Positions 1-6,156 are shown, counted from the stretch's first letter. The stretch: DNA of 8,367 bases from an uncultured bacterium (GCA_903918125.1 CAIXDB010000078.1:1-8367); one strand, 5' to 3'. Translations and numbers: made by a program. Notes: generated by a model from the sequence alone, not told the origin.

Positions 1-1893
1 CTCAAGAAGGGAATCAAAGACACTATTGTATATGACGAGGCGGCGGTGAGGGAGCGGTTTGGATTCGGACCGGAATTTTTGCCCGACTACAAAGGTTTGC
101 GGGGTGACCCGTCGGACAACATCATCGGCATCAAAGGCATCGGTGAAAAAAGTGCGGAAGAACTCATTTCGCAGTTTGGAAGTATCGAAGATATGTACAA
201 AAAACTGAAAAAAGATGAGAAAAGTTTTGAAAAGGCGGGAATTAAAAAACGCGTGATTGAACTCCTGAAAGAAGGCGAAGAGGAGGCACTGTTTAGTAAA
301 ATGCTCGCGACTATACGACGAGATGCACCGATATATTTTGTGTTGCCGGAAAAAGTCTGGCGTGAGGATATTGATATGAAAAAAGTGCAGGAGCTTTTTG
401 CGCAGTTTGAGTTCCGCACGCTCGGTGTGAAATTTGCCGAGGCGTTGTCGCTTGAATTGCCGGCAAGTGGCGTGACGGGGAATGAAAGCGAGGCGGATAT
501 TGCCGAAGTCGGGCTGATGTTGTGGGTGGTGGATTCAAACAAAACAGAAGCGACAATCGACGAAATTCTCTCATATACTCACACGCAGTCACTCGCCGAT
601 GCGCGTGTGGCGTTGCGGAAAATAATCACGGACCAAGGACTTGAGTTTGTGTGGGAGAAAATAGAGAAACCGCTTATGCCGATTTGTGCCGAGATGAAAC
701 GTGTCGGTATCGCGGTGGACGTGGCGCGGTTGCAGGAGCTGTCAAAAAAATATCACACCGAACTCGACTCGCTCGAGAAACAGATTTGGAAATTGGCAGG
801 CACGGAGTTCAACATCGCCTCGCCGAAACAGCTCGGCGAAGTGCTGTTTACAAAAATGGGATTGAAACCGAAAAATCAAAAGAAAACTGCGAGCGGAGGG
901 TTTTCGACAAAAGAATCCGAACTTGAAAAATTGCGCGAGGAAAGTCCAATCGCCGGATTGGTCCTCGACTATCGCGAACTGGCGAAACTTCTTGGCACGT
1001 ACATCGACACCATACCGACGCAGGTCGACGAGCACGGGCGACTGCACGCGGATTTCTTGCAAGCGGGTGCGGTGACTGGACGCATGGCGAGTGCCAATCC
1101 GAACTTGCAAAACATTCCGAACAAAACCGACCTCGGGCGCGAGATTCGCAAGTCGTTCGTGGCGGAAAAAGGTTTCAAGCTTGTCTCGTTTGATTATTCA
1201 CAAATCGAAATTCGCATCGCAGCATTTTTGTCGGGCGATGAAAAGCTCATCGACATTTTCAAAACCGGACAGGATGTACACACGTCTGTAGCGAGTGAGG
1301 TGTTCGCTGTCGCGCCTGCCGAAGTTACAAAAGAAATGCGACGTCGAGCGAAGGTGATAAACTTCGGAGTGATGTACGGTATGGGCGTGCTCGCACTGAA
1401 GAGTAATCTTGGCGGAACAAAAGAAGAGGCACAGGATTTTCTGGATAAATATTTTCAAAAATTCTCCGGTCTTGCCGAGTATCTAGAAAAAGTGAAACGC
1501 GAAACAGCGCAAAAAGGCTACACAGAGACGTTTTTTGGACGTCGCAGATATTTTCCGGACATTCGATCGAAGTTGCCGTTCATGCGCGCTTCCGCGGAGC
1601 GCATGGCCATCAACGCGCCGATTCAGGGAACCGAAGCGGATATTATTAAGCTTGCCATGATTGAAATCGACGCTTTTTTGAAACAGAAGAAAGTCGACGG
1701 TGACGTACGACTGCTTTTGCAAGTGCACGATGAATTGGTGTACGAAATAAAAAACAACTTGGTCGACACGTACGCGCCGGAAATTCAACGTATCATGCAA
1801 AACACTATTGATCCGAAAAAAACGTCTGGTGTGGTCTGTGTCGCGCACGCGTCGGTCGGTGACAACTGGGGCGAGACCACGGAAATTTTGTAA
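1..1893 (+). CDS. polA: DNA polymerase I, 5'-truncated by the window edge
   Basis: Family A DNA polymerase, which fills gaps and removes RNA primers during Okazaki-fragment maturation and excision repair. The frame is open from base 1, so the N-terminal part of the 5' nuclease domain lies outside the window; 630 residues are visible. Residues about 20-75 are the helix-hairpin-helix (H3TH) end of the 5' nuclease, with the DPSD motif (residues 36-39) and GIKGIGEKSA. Residues about 225-630 are the polymerase: motif A DYSQIEIR (1192-1215), finger O-helix RRRAKVINFGVMYG (1339-1380, with the conserved Lys, Phe and Tyr) and motif C QVHDELVYE (from 1720). Between them, only about 75-80 residues stand where the 3'-5' exonuclease domain (over 130 residues) would be, and no DEDD-type acidic motif is visible, so proofreading is inferred to be absent. 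The holA-like gene follows 51 bases downstream on the same strand. Identification is very secure. Confidence 0.97.
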   Translation, partial: LKKGIKDTIVYDEAAVRERFGFGPEFLPDYKGLRGDPSDNIIGIKGIGEKSAEELISQFGSIEDMYKKLKKDEKSFEKAGIKKRVIELLKEGEEEALFSKMLATIRRDAPIYFVLPEKVWREDIDMKKVQELFAQFEFRTLGVKFAEALSLELPASGVTGNESEADIAEVGLMLWVVDSNKTEATIDEILSYTHTQSLADARVALRKIITDQGLEFVWEKIEKPLMPICAEMKRVGIAVDVARLQELSKKYHTELDSLEKQIWKLAGTEFNIASPKQLGEVLFTKMGLKPKNQKKTASGGFSTKESELEKLREESPIAGLVLDYRELAKLLGTYIDTIPTQVDEHGRLHADFLQAGAVTGRMASANPNLQNIPNKTDLGREIRKSFVAEKGFKLVSFDYSQIEIRIAAFLSGDEKLIDIFKTGQDVHTSVASEVFAVAPAEVTKEMRRRAKVINFGVMYGMGVLALKSNLGGTKEEAQDFLDKYFQKFSGLAEYLEKVKRETAQKGYTETFFGRRRYFPDIRSKLPFMRASAERMAINAPIQGTEADIIKLAMIEIDAFLKQKKVDGDVRLLLQVHDELVYEIKNNLVDTYAPEIQRIMQNTIDPKKTSGVVCVAHASVGDNWGETTEIL

Positions 1894-1897
1894 AAAA

Positions 1898-1933
1898 GGA
1901 TGGGCATCATCCTCGCGAGGATGATGCCCATCC
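1898..1933. repeat. Perfect 36-bp palindrome between polA and the holA-like gene
   Basis: Both arms are exactly complementary over 18 bases (left arm GGATGGGCATCATCCTCG), centred on TCGCGA with no spacer. As RNA it would fold into a 16-bp stem with a CGCG tetraloop. Six A bases lie just to the left (1892-1897), so a transcript on the minus strand would read hairpin plus U6, a classic intrinsic terminator. On the plus strand, the direction of both flanking genes, the hairpin is followed only by TTACC. It may be a processing or attenuation hairpin separating polA from the next gene, a U-poor terminator, or a mobile palindrome. The sequence is certain; the function is not. Confidence 0.85.
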
Positions 1934-1944
1934 TTACCACTCAC

Positions 1945-2658
1945 ATGCTTTACTTTTTACACGGTACAGACACTCACAAATCTCGGGCGAAACTGCACGA
2001 GCTTTTGGCGACGCTTGCGAAAAAACGACCGGACTCAGAAGTGTTCAAACTGACATCGGAAAATTGGAGCGGAACGCAGTTTGAGGAACTTCTTGTGTCG
2101 CAAGGATTGTTCGACAAGAAATATATCGTGGTGCTCGACAACGTGTTCGAAAAAAAAGACGTCAAAGATTTTGTGTTGGACAGAATCGACGCGACAAAAG
2201 ACTCCGAGCACGTGTTTTTGATACTCGAAACAAAAGTTGATGCGGTCACTTTGAAAAAAATGGAAAAAGTGGCCACGAAGGTGCAGGAGTTTGCTAAATC
2301 GGAACAAAAAATAGAAAAATTTAATATTTTCAGCATTAGCGACTCTCTCGTGCGGAAGGACAAGAAAAAATTGTGGGTGACGTATATCGACTTGCTCGGT
2401 CGGGGAGCGGTAGCCGAAGAAATTCACGGTGTGCTTTTCTGGCAGGTTAAAAATATGTTGCTCGCCAGTCGCGCCGACAGTCAGAAGGACACCGGACTCT
2501 CGCCGTTCGTCTACAAAAACGCTCTGACCGGTACGCGGAATTTCACCGCACCGGAACTAGAAAAATTTTCCTCGCAACTTGTCGACATGACTCACCGCGT
2601 CCGCACGGGCGACGGGGAGCTTGAAGTCATGCTCGAGAAGTGGATACTGACGATGTGA
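1945..2658 (+). CDS. holA: DNA polymerase III delta subunit-like protein (HolA-like)
   Basis: Probable clamp-loader delta subunit, the AAA+-fold protein that opens the sliding clamp during replication. With the start at 1945 it has 237 residues, well short of the usual 330-340. The N-terminus MLYFLHGTDTHKSRAKL resembles the opening strand and helix of delta proteins. FDKKYIVVLDNVF (residues 56-68) and EHVFLILETK (89-98) fit the Walker-B-like and following strands of domain I. FNIFSISDSLVRKDKK (126-141) to VLFWQVKNMLLA (163-174) fits the start of domain III, and the C-terminus SPFVYKNA...ELEVMLEKWIL matches the family's end, so the gene looks complete. The start at 1945 is preferred over in-frame ATGs at 1900, 1921 and 1924, because those would translate the palindrome into a 7-15 residue extension without family resemblance. 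No Shine-Dalgarno site is visible. It is probably read together with polA. The assignment rests on residue patterns and on the replication context. Confidence 0.75.
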   Translation: MLYFLHGTDTHKSRAKLHELLATLAKKRPDSEVFKLTSENWSGTQFEELLVSQGLFDKKYIVVLDNVFEKKDVKDFVLDRIDATKDSEHVFLILETKVDAVTLKKMEKVATKVQEFAKSEQKIEKFNIFSISDSLVRKDKKKLWVTYIDLLGRGAVAEEIHGVLFWQVKNMLLASRADSQKDTGLSPFVYKNALTGTRNFTAPELEKFSSQLVDMTHRVRTGDGELEVMLEKWILTM

Positions 2659-2685
2659 CATTCAGTTTTCGATTACATTAAAAAC

Positions 2686-3201
2686 CTACTTCGTTCCGCT
2701 ATACAACAACCGCAGTTTTGCCAGTCCACGGTGTATCTGCACAGCGAGCGTGTTTTTCGATTGTCCGGTCAAGAGCGACATTTCGTGCAAACTCAAATCT
2801 TGGGCAAACCGCATGCGCATCACTTTTTGATATTTGAGCGGGAGATGTTTGATGAGCAGGAGTGCGGTTTTGCCGTCGAGTACGTTCATAGTACGTTCCG
2901 TATCGGTGTTTGTCGGTTCAAACCCATTTTCGAGCATCATGTCGAGCGAGACCGTTTTTTGTTTGCGATATTCGTCGATGATGAGGTTGTTCAAAATGTG
3001 ATACAGAAACGCTTTCATCATGTCGATTTTTCCGCCTTTGACCAAATATTGCCACGTCTTAATGAACGTGTCCTGCACCAAATCCTCCGACAGAATGCGA
3101 TTATGTATTTTGAAAAACGAGTGCTTGTTGAGCCCCGTGCTGAAATCATGATGCGCCGCGGTCATTTGTACGGTTCGCTCTATTTCTTCGTGTAGTGTCA
3201 T
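2686..3201 (-). CDS. ECF-type RNA polymerase sigma factor
   Basis: Small sigma-70 family protein of 171 residues, the usual length of ECF (group 4) factors, which direct RNA polymerase to alternative promoters. Region 2 spans about residues 10-82, with the core-binding and -10-recognition stretch EDLVQDTFIKTWQYL (39-53) and AFLYHILNNLIIDEYRKQK (64-82). Region 4 spans about 115-167, with HLPLKYQKVMRMRF followed by a helix-turn-helix, LSLHEMSLLTGQSKNTLAVQIHRGLAKLR. No region 3 is present. The chosen start at 3201 begins just before region 2; the open frame reaches 3360, but that extension is low-complexity and crosses the predicted promoter. No anti-sigma factor with a transmembrane helix is adjacent; the nearest partner candidate is the divergent PAS protein. 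The gene converges on the holA-like gene with 27 bases between stops and no clear terminator. Confidence 0.88.
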   Translation of the reverse strand: MTLHEEIERTVQMTAAHHDFSTGLNKHSFFKIHNRILSEDLVQDTFIKTWQYLVKGGKIDMMKAFLYHILNNLIIDEYRKQKTVSLDMMLENGFEPTNTDTERTMNVLDGKTALLLIKHLPLKYQKVMRMRFAQDLSLHEMSLLTGQSKNTLAVQIHRGLAKLRLLYSGTK

Positions 3202-3222
3202 ATATGTATGTGAAGCCGTACA

Positions 3223-3241
3223 CTGTAATGAACTATTACAG
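3223..3241 (-). promoter_or_regulatory. Hairpin in the 5' leader of the sigma-factor gene
   Basis: Seven complementary base pairs (CTGTAAT / ATTACAG) enclose a five-base loop, lying between the predicted sigma promoter and the ATG at 3201. If the promoter call is right, the leader is about 65 bases long and this hairpin sits in its middle. It could affect translation initiation or mRNA stability, or be a protein-binding inverted repeat in the DNA. Function is inferred only. Confidence 0.4.
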
Positions 3242-3273
3242 CTGGGCAAAAGAGAGTTGCTGAGTAAGTATAC

Positions 3274-3282
3274 AGTATAGCA
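3274..3282 (-). promoter_or_regulatory. Extended -10 promoter for the sigma-factor gene
   Basis: On the minus strand the bases read TGCTATACT: a TG dinucleotide, one base, then the -10 hexamer TATACT. A second TATACT follows at 3267-3272, seven bases closer to the gene. No good -35 hexamer lies 16-18 bases upstream, which is tolerable for an extended -10. The predicted start point is near 3267, giving a leader of about 65 bases. Confidence 0.5.
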
Positions 3283-3337
3283 CACTTTTCGACGTTTATT
3301 CTTGCAATGTTTTTTAGGCACGCTCGTCTGTAGACGT

Positions 3338-3919
3338 ATGAATAAAAAAACACAAAACACCGGCGTTGATTCGAGTCACGGAATCGATTTCGCCGAACGC
3401 CTCTGGGCGGAAAGTTGGACATACATAAAAACGGTGGTGGATACGGTGCGTGAGCCGTTTCTGATTTTGAATAAAGATTTGTGTGTCATGGCAGCGAACG
3501 ATTCTTTCTACCGCACATTTCAGGTTGAAGAAAAAGACACCGAGAACAAGTTTGTGTACGAGCTCGGAAACGGACAGTGGGACATTCCGCAACTCCGGAA
3601 ACTACTTGAAGACATTCTTCCGAAGAACACTTTTTTCAAAGGGTTCGAGATCACGCACGACTTTCCGCTCATTGGGCGCAAGGTGATGATACTGAACGCG
3701 CGACAGATTTTCCGCGTCGGCAAAGGATCAACTATGTTTCCGCCGATAATTTTGCTCGCGATGGAAGACGTGACCGAAATGATGGGAGTGGCCGAAATGC
3801 TCGCCGCGCACACGAACCAGTTCGAGTTGAAAATTGCAGAGAAAACCGAACGCATGGAAACGCACATTCACGAGCTTGAAAAACAGCTGAAAGATTTGCA
3901 AAAGAAAAATTCGGCGTGA
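3338..3919 (+). CDS. Stand-alone PAS-domain protein with C-terminal coiled coil
   Basis: A 193-residue protein with no signal peptide and no transmembrane segment, so probably cytoplasmic. Residues about 28-147 form a PAS sensor domain: VVDTVREPFLILNKDLCVMAANDSFYRTF (33-61), then FEITHDFPLIGRKVMILNARQIF (103-125) and the closing strand IILLAMEDVTE (137-147). This wording is that of the PAS domains found beside CheR/CheB-type and histidine-kinase modules. Residues about 150-190 are charged heptad-like helix (MAHTHIHELEKQLKDL-type), the linker that normally leads into a kinase, but the protein ends there and no output domain follows downstream. The ATG at 3338 is chosen over a TTG at 3302, which would add twelve residues outside the PAS pattern. 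It is divergent from the sigma-factor gene with 136 bases between starts. It may sense a ligand or redox state and pass the signal by dimerising with another protein; this is inference. Confidence 0.8.
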   Translation: MNKKTQNTGVDSSHGIDFAERLWAESWTYIKTVVDTVREPFLILNKDLCVMAANDSFYRTFQVEEKDTENKFVYELGNGQWDIPQLRKLLEDILPKNTFFKGFEITHDFPLIGRKVMILNARQIFRVGKGSTMFPPIILLAMEDVTEMMGVAEMLAAHTNQFELKIAEKTERMETHIHELEKQLKDLQKKNSA

Positions 3920-3932
3920 TGTTGATGTCATA

Positions 3933-3947
3933 ATTTGTCATACAAAT
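3933..3947. promoter_or_regulatory. Inverted repeat ATTTGT-CAT-ACAAAT, possible operator
   Basis: Two perfect six-base arms around three bases, upstream of the PG-binding protein gene. The heptamer TGTCATA occurs twice exactly ten bases apart (3926 and 3936), about one helical turn, and a small CGTC-TCGC-GACG hairpin follows at 3948-3959. This is the most structured part of the 92-base gap 3920-4011; the rest is an A-rich leader without a Shine-Dalgarno site. No firm -10 box was found. A regulator-binding role is a guess. Confidence 0.25.
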
Positions 3948-4011
3948 CGTCTCGCGACGGCTTCATTGTATGCAGGGTCGATCCATATCAAAACAATAAC
4001 AACTAAATTAT

Positions 4012-4677
4012 ATGACTAAAACTTTTTCAAATTTATCAAATCGATTTTTGACGCAAGCCGGAATATTGGCATTGGCGGTCGTGTTCTTCGCATTGCCGGC
4101 GATTTCTCACGCCGACACACTGACGCGTCACTTGTATCTCGGCATGTCGGGAAGCGATGTGTCATCACTCCAGACATTTCTCGGAACGGATGCAACAATT
4201 TATCCGCAGGACTTGGTGACGGGATATTTCGGAACATTGACACAGTCTGCCGTGTCGAACTTTCAATCCAGAAACGGCATTGAAACGACCGGCGGTGTCG
4301 GACCGATTACGTTCGCGGCACTCAACGTGCAGATGAACAACGGTCGCTTGAATGGTAACTCGGTCGGGTCCGTTATCGGTTCGCTCAACACGAGTGTGAC
4401 CGGTACGACTTTCACAGTGAGTTGGTTCACGAGCGTTAACACCTCTGCCATCTTGTACTACAGCGCGTATCCGATTCCGATGACGGAAGCGACTGCCGGG
4501 TCTGCGGTGACCATTGGCGGAAACAGTTTGCTCGTCAGCACCGCTCTGCAATCTTCGCACACGGCGACACTGCAAGGACTCCAGCCGAACACGACATACT
4601 ACTATGTAGTCTATGTTCGCGACGGTGCCGGCAATGAAAATATCACGTGGCCTGCAACGTTTGTGACAACAAACTAA
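4012..4677 (+). CDS. Secreted peptidoglycan-binding and fibronectin type III protein
   Basis: A 221-residue exported protein. Residues 1-34 are a signal peptide: basic start, hydrophobic core AGILALAVVFFALPA, and a likely cut after SHA (residues 32-34). Residues about 38-105 match a PG_binding_1 domain: LYLGMSGSDVSSLQTFL, GYFGTLTQSAVSNFQ and the closing GGVGPITFAAL, with the typical YFG-T-AV-FQ pattern. Residues about 126-221 form a fibronectin type III-like beta domain, with TFTVSWFTS, then HTATLQGLQPNTTYYYVVYVRD and the final ATFVTTN. No catalytic domain is present, so it is probably a wall-attached structural or adhesive protein, not a hydrolase. There are no cysteines. The gene stands alone: no same-strand neighbour lies within 90 bases, and a strong terminator follows. 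Domain calls are by eye. Confidence 0.88.
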   Translation: MTKTFSNLSNRFLTQAGILALAVVFFALPAISHADTLTRHLYLGMSGSDVSSLQTFLGTDATIYPQDLVTGYFGTLTQSAVSNFQSRNGIETTGGVGPITFAALNVQMNNGRLNGNSVGSVIGSLNTSVTGTTFTVSWFTSVNTSAILYYSAYPIPMTEATAGSAVTIGGNSLLVSTALQSSHTATLQGLQPNTTYYYVVYVRDGAGNENITWPATFVTTN

Positions 4678-4693
4678 ATTCACACAGTGAATT
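4677..4693. repeat. Short hairpin at the 3' end of the PG-binding gene
   Basis: AATTCAC and GTGAATT, seven complementary bases, enclose ACA, starting on the last base of the stop codon. It is directly followed by the A-tract of the intrinsic terminator. It may act as a small 3'-end stabilising hairpin or be part of the terminator region. Confidence 0.4.
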
Positions 4694-4694
4694 C

Positions 4695-4729
4695 AAAAAA
4701 CACTACGCATTCGTGCACGGTGTTTTTTT
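4695..4729 (+). terminator. Intrinsic terminator of the PG-binding gene
   Basis: AAAAAACAC (4695-4703) pairs with GTGTTTTTT (4720-4728) and the run of seven T bases ends the signal at 4729. The loop side contains a short GCA-TTCG-TGC stem. The A-tract on the other side makes it potentially bidirectional, but no gene on the minus strand ends here. It separates the surface-protein gene from the tRNA unit. Confidence 0.8.
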
Positions 4730-4730
4730 G

Positions 4731-4754
4731 CGAAAAAGTACGGTTGCTTTTTCG
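4731..4754. repeat. Hairpin overlapping the -35 box of the tRNA promoter
   Basis: CGAAAAAG and CTTTTTCG form eight perfect pairs around an eight-base loop. The right arm shares bases with the -35 hexamer at 4744-4749. It may be a second terminator-like structure or chance symmetry in an AT-rich stretch. Confidence 0.35.
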
Positions 4755-4772
4755 TGTTTATATTGCTATATT
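4744..4772 (+). promoter_or_regulatory. Promoter of tRNA-Lys
   Basis: A -35 hexamer TTGCTT (4744-4749), a 17-base spacer, and an extended -10, TGC followed by TATATT (4767-4772). Transcription should start near 4779, 14 bases before the tRNA. This is the only promoter in the window with both boxes at ideal spacing, as expected for a strongly expressed stable RNA. Confidence 0.7.
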
Positions 4773-4792
4773 TTCATGTGCGCAACAAATAT

Positions 4793-4865
4793 GCGTCCAT
4801 AGCTCAGCTGGTAGAGCAGGTCCCTTTTAAGGACAAGGTCGTTGGTTCGATCCCAACTGGACGCA
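4793..4865 (+). tRNA. tRNA-Lys (anticodon UUU)
   Basis: A 73-base cloverleaf. The acceptor stem GCGTCCA pairs with TGGACGC, the D stem is GCTC/GAGC, and the T stem is GTTGG/CCAAC with the TTCGATC loop. The anticodon loop CTTTTAA puts TTT at 4826-4828, reading AAA and AAG lysine codons. The discriminator base is A73. The G15-C48 tertiary pair is kept and the variable loop is five bases. The anticodon stem has four Watson-Crick pairs plus a G27/A43 mismatch at its top. CCA is not encoded, so it must be added by a nucleotidyltransferase. There is no intron. Confidence 0.97.
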
Positions 4866-4889
4866 CAACGTCATATTTTGAAATAAATT

Positions 4890-5735
4890 ATGGACCCCAA
4901 TCCTCTCAACGCAGTAACGATTCCGAGCGTGTGGCACGATGAAGTGACCGATGCGAAAAAGTATTGGTATGTGTGCATCATGCTCGTCGCACTGTGTGTA
5001 GTTTTCTATGTCTGGCTTGCGCCCATGGCTTCCGAGGACCCGTGGATTTTTTACATCCCGATTGTCGCAGTAGTCGCGTGTTTTTATTACCTCTCTCGCA
5101 TGGCGCGCGGGCAGTTTATGAAACAAGTCGGCACGGCTCTTGGCTATACATACGACGAGCAGGCTCCAATACAAAGTGTCAACGGAAGTTTGTTTTCCTT
5201 TGGACACAGTCAGTCGCTCAGTTTTGTGTTGTCCGGAGAATACAGCGGTCTTCCTGTGCGCATTTACTATTATTCGACGACGGTGGGAAGTGGAAAAAAT
5301 TCGCACACGTACACATTTACTGTTTTTGAAGCGACGTATCCGTACAGAATGCCGCATATTATTTTGTGCAAAAAAGAAGGTTTTTTGACGTCGCTTACCG
5401 AAGAGAATTACCACTCGTTTCCGGGCGGGGAAATGACGACGCTCGAAGGCAACTTCTCAAAATATTTTTCGCTGTGCGGAGAAAAAGGTTTGGAGACCGA
5501 AACATACGAGATTTTCACTCCGGATGTTATGCAAACCATTCTCGACAAAACACCAAAAGTGAATTTTGAATTATGTGAAAATAAATTTTATGTCTACACA
5601 CCGAATGCGGTTTCAAAAAAAGAAGATATGGTTTCACTCTACGACGGAGCGATAACATTGTTGCGCAGTCTCTCCACGCATTTTGCGGAAGTGAGCGCAC
5701 ATGCAGATGAAATGACGAAGGAACATGGCGACTAG
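4890..5735 (+). CDS. Two-transmembrane protein of unknown function
   Basis: A 281-residue protein that I cannot name with certainty. Residues 1-25 are polar; two hydrophobic helices follow at about 26-45 (YWYVCIMLVALCVVFYVWLA) and 52-70 (WIFYIPIVAVVACFYYLSR), leaving a long soluble domain (71-281) probably on the cytoplasmic side. That domain is rich in predicted strands: GEYSGLPVRIYYYSTT, SHTYTFTVFEATY, then GNFSKYFSLCGEKGLETETYEIFTPDVMQTIL. The order 'target-like strand, F-x-x-x-F-x-V/L, then F/L-T-P-x-x-M' recalls DUF3137-type membrane proteins, but this is by eye only. The gene starts 24 bases after the tRNA with no Shine-Dalgarno site and no good promoter of its own, so it may be read through from the tRNA promoter. 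It converges on the DoxX-like gene, with 12 bases between the stops. Confidence 0.8.
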   Translation: MDPNPLNAVTIPSVWHDEVTDAKKYWYVCIMLVALCVVFYVWLAPMASEDPWIFYIPIVAVVACFYYLSRMARGQFMKQVGTALGYTYDEQAPIQSVNGSLFSFGHSQSLSFVLSGEYSGLPVRIYYYSTTVGSGKNSHTYTFTVFEATYPYRMPHIILCKKEGFLTSLTEENYHSFPGGEMTTLEGNFSKYFSLCGEKGLETETYEIFTPDVMQTILDKTPKVNFELCENKFYVYTPNAVSKKEDMVSLYDGAITLLRSLSTHFAEVSAHADEMTKEHGD

Positions 5736-5747
5736 CGTCATTGATGA

Positions 5748-6119
5748 TTATAGCGGCAAGTCGAGTGCGAAGAATCCCGCGCCGGTGAAGAGGAGAGAAA
5801 TAAGAACGATGACGCAGAGCAAATACAAAAGTTTTTTCTCAAGCGAAACGATACCCACGCTGGATTTTTTATCCACCCACACGTCGCAGACGAGAATAAC
5901 ACAGCCGAGAAGTGCCACGATTTGCGTGTAGAAACCGATGCCGACGAACACACCGACGACGAGATAAATGACCGACGTCCATTTGTACGCCTTGAACCAT
6001 CGCTGTCTGCCGAGATAGATGAGGAAGAGCGCCACGAACCATCGCAGAAGTGTCGGTCCGATAAGTCCGTACGAGAGAAGCGAGGGAAATGTTGAAAGCG
6101 GATGAAATATGGATTGCAT
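5748..6119 (-). CDS. Small DoxX-like integral membrane protein
   Basis: A 123-residue protein made almost wholly of hydrophobic helices. Counting from the ATG at 6119, helices lie at about 16-36 (LSYGLIGPTLLRWFVALFLIYLG), 49-62, 64-80 (FYTQIVALLGCVILVCDVW) and 98-120 (LLYLLCVIVLISLLFTGAGFFAL). The first helix ending in a Leu-Gly-Arg turn and the four-helix plan resemble the DoxX family of small quinol/redox-associated membrane proteins; the match is loose and the function is unknown. The start at 6119 is chosen over the ATG at 6125 because it puts a -10 hexamer exactly six bases upstream. The longer open frame to 6281 would run through the divergent methyltransferase gene. It is divergent from the trmH-like gene, with 52 bases between starts. 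Confidence 0.7.
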   Translation of the reverse strand: MQSIFHPLSTFPSLLSYGLIGPTLLRWFVALFLIYLGRQRWFKAYKWTSVIYLVVGVFVGIGFYTQIVALLGCVILVCDVWVDKKSSVGIVSLEKKLLYLLCVIVLISLLFTGAGFFALDLPL

Positions 6120-6125
6120 GTGCAT

Positions 6126-6131
6126 AGTGTA
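6126..6131 (-). promoter_or_regulatory. -10 box of the DoxX-like gene (leaderless layout)
   Basis: On the minus strand TACACT is followed by six bases and then the ATG at 6119. A start point about seven bases after the hexamer would fall on the ATG itself. The same spacing is seen at two other genes here. No clear -35 box was found. Confidence 0.45.
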
Positions 6132-6156
6132 CGCGAATTCCCAAAACCGCGCAATG

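Noticed and set aside
1900..1944. Upstream in-frame starts (1900, 1921, 1924) for the holA-like gene
   Set aside because: They would translate the palindrome and add residues not seen in delta subunits; MLYFLHG at 1945 is the natural N-terminus.
2656..2658. TGA read as glycine, as in Gracilibacteria/SR1
   Set aside because: The holA-like, PAS and trmH-like genes all end at TGA with family-typical C-termini, and read-through gives no meaningful protein.
2659..2685. Terminator between the convergent holA-like and sigma genes
   Set aside because: No stem is visible in the 27 bases; only a short T run on the minus strand.
2731..3195. 154-codon plus-strand frame opposite the sigma factor
   Set aside because: It is a shadow of the well-supported sigma gene and shows no domain pattern.
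4754..4942. 62-codon open frame across the tRNA
   Set aside because: It is the familiar false protein made by translating a tRNA (SIAQLVEQ... pattern); the cloverleaf is complete.
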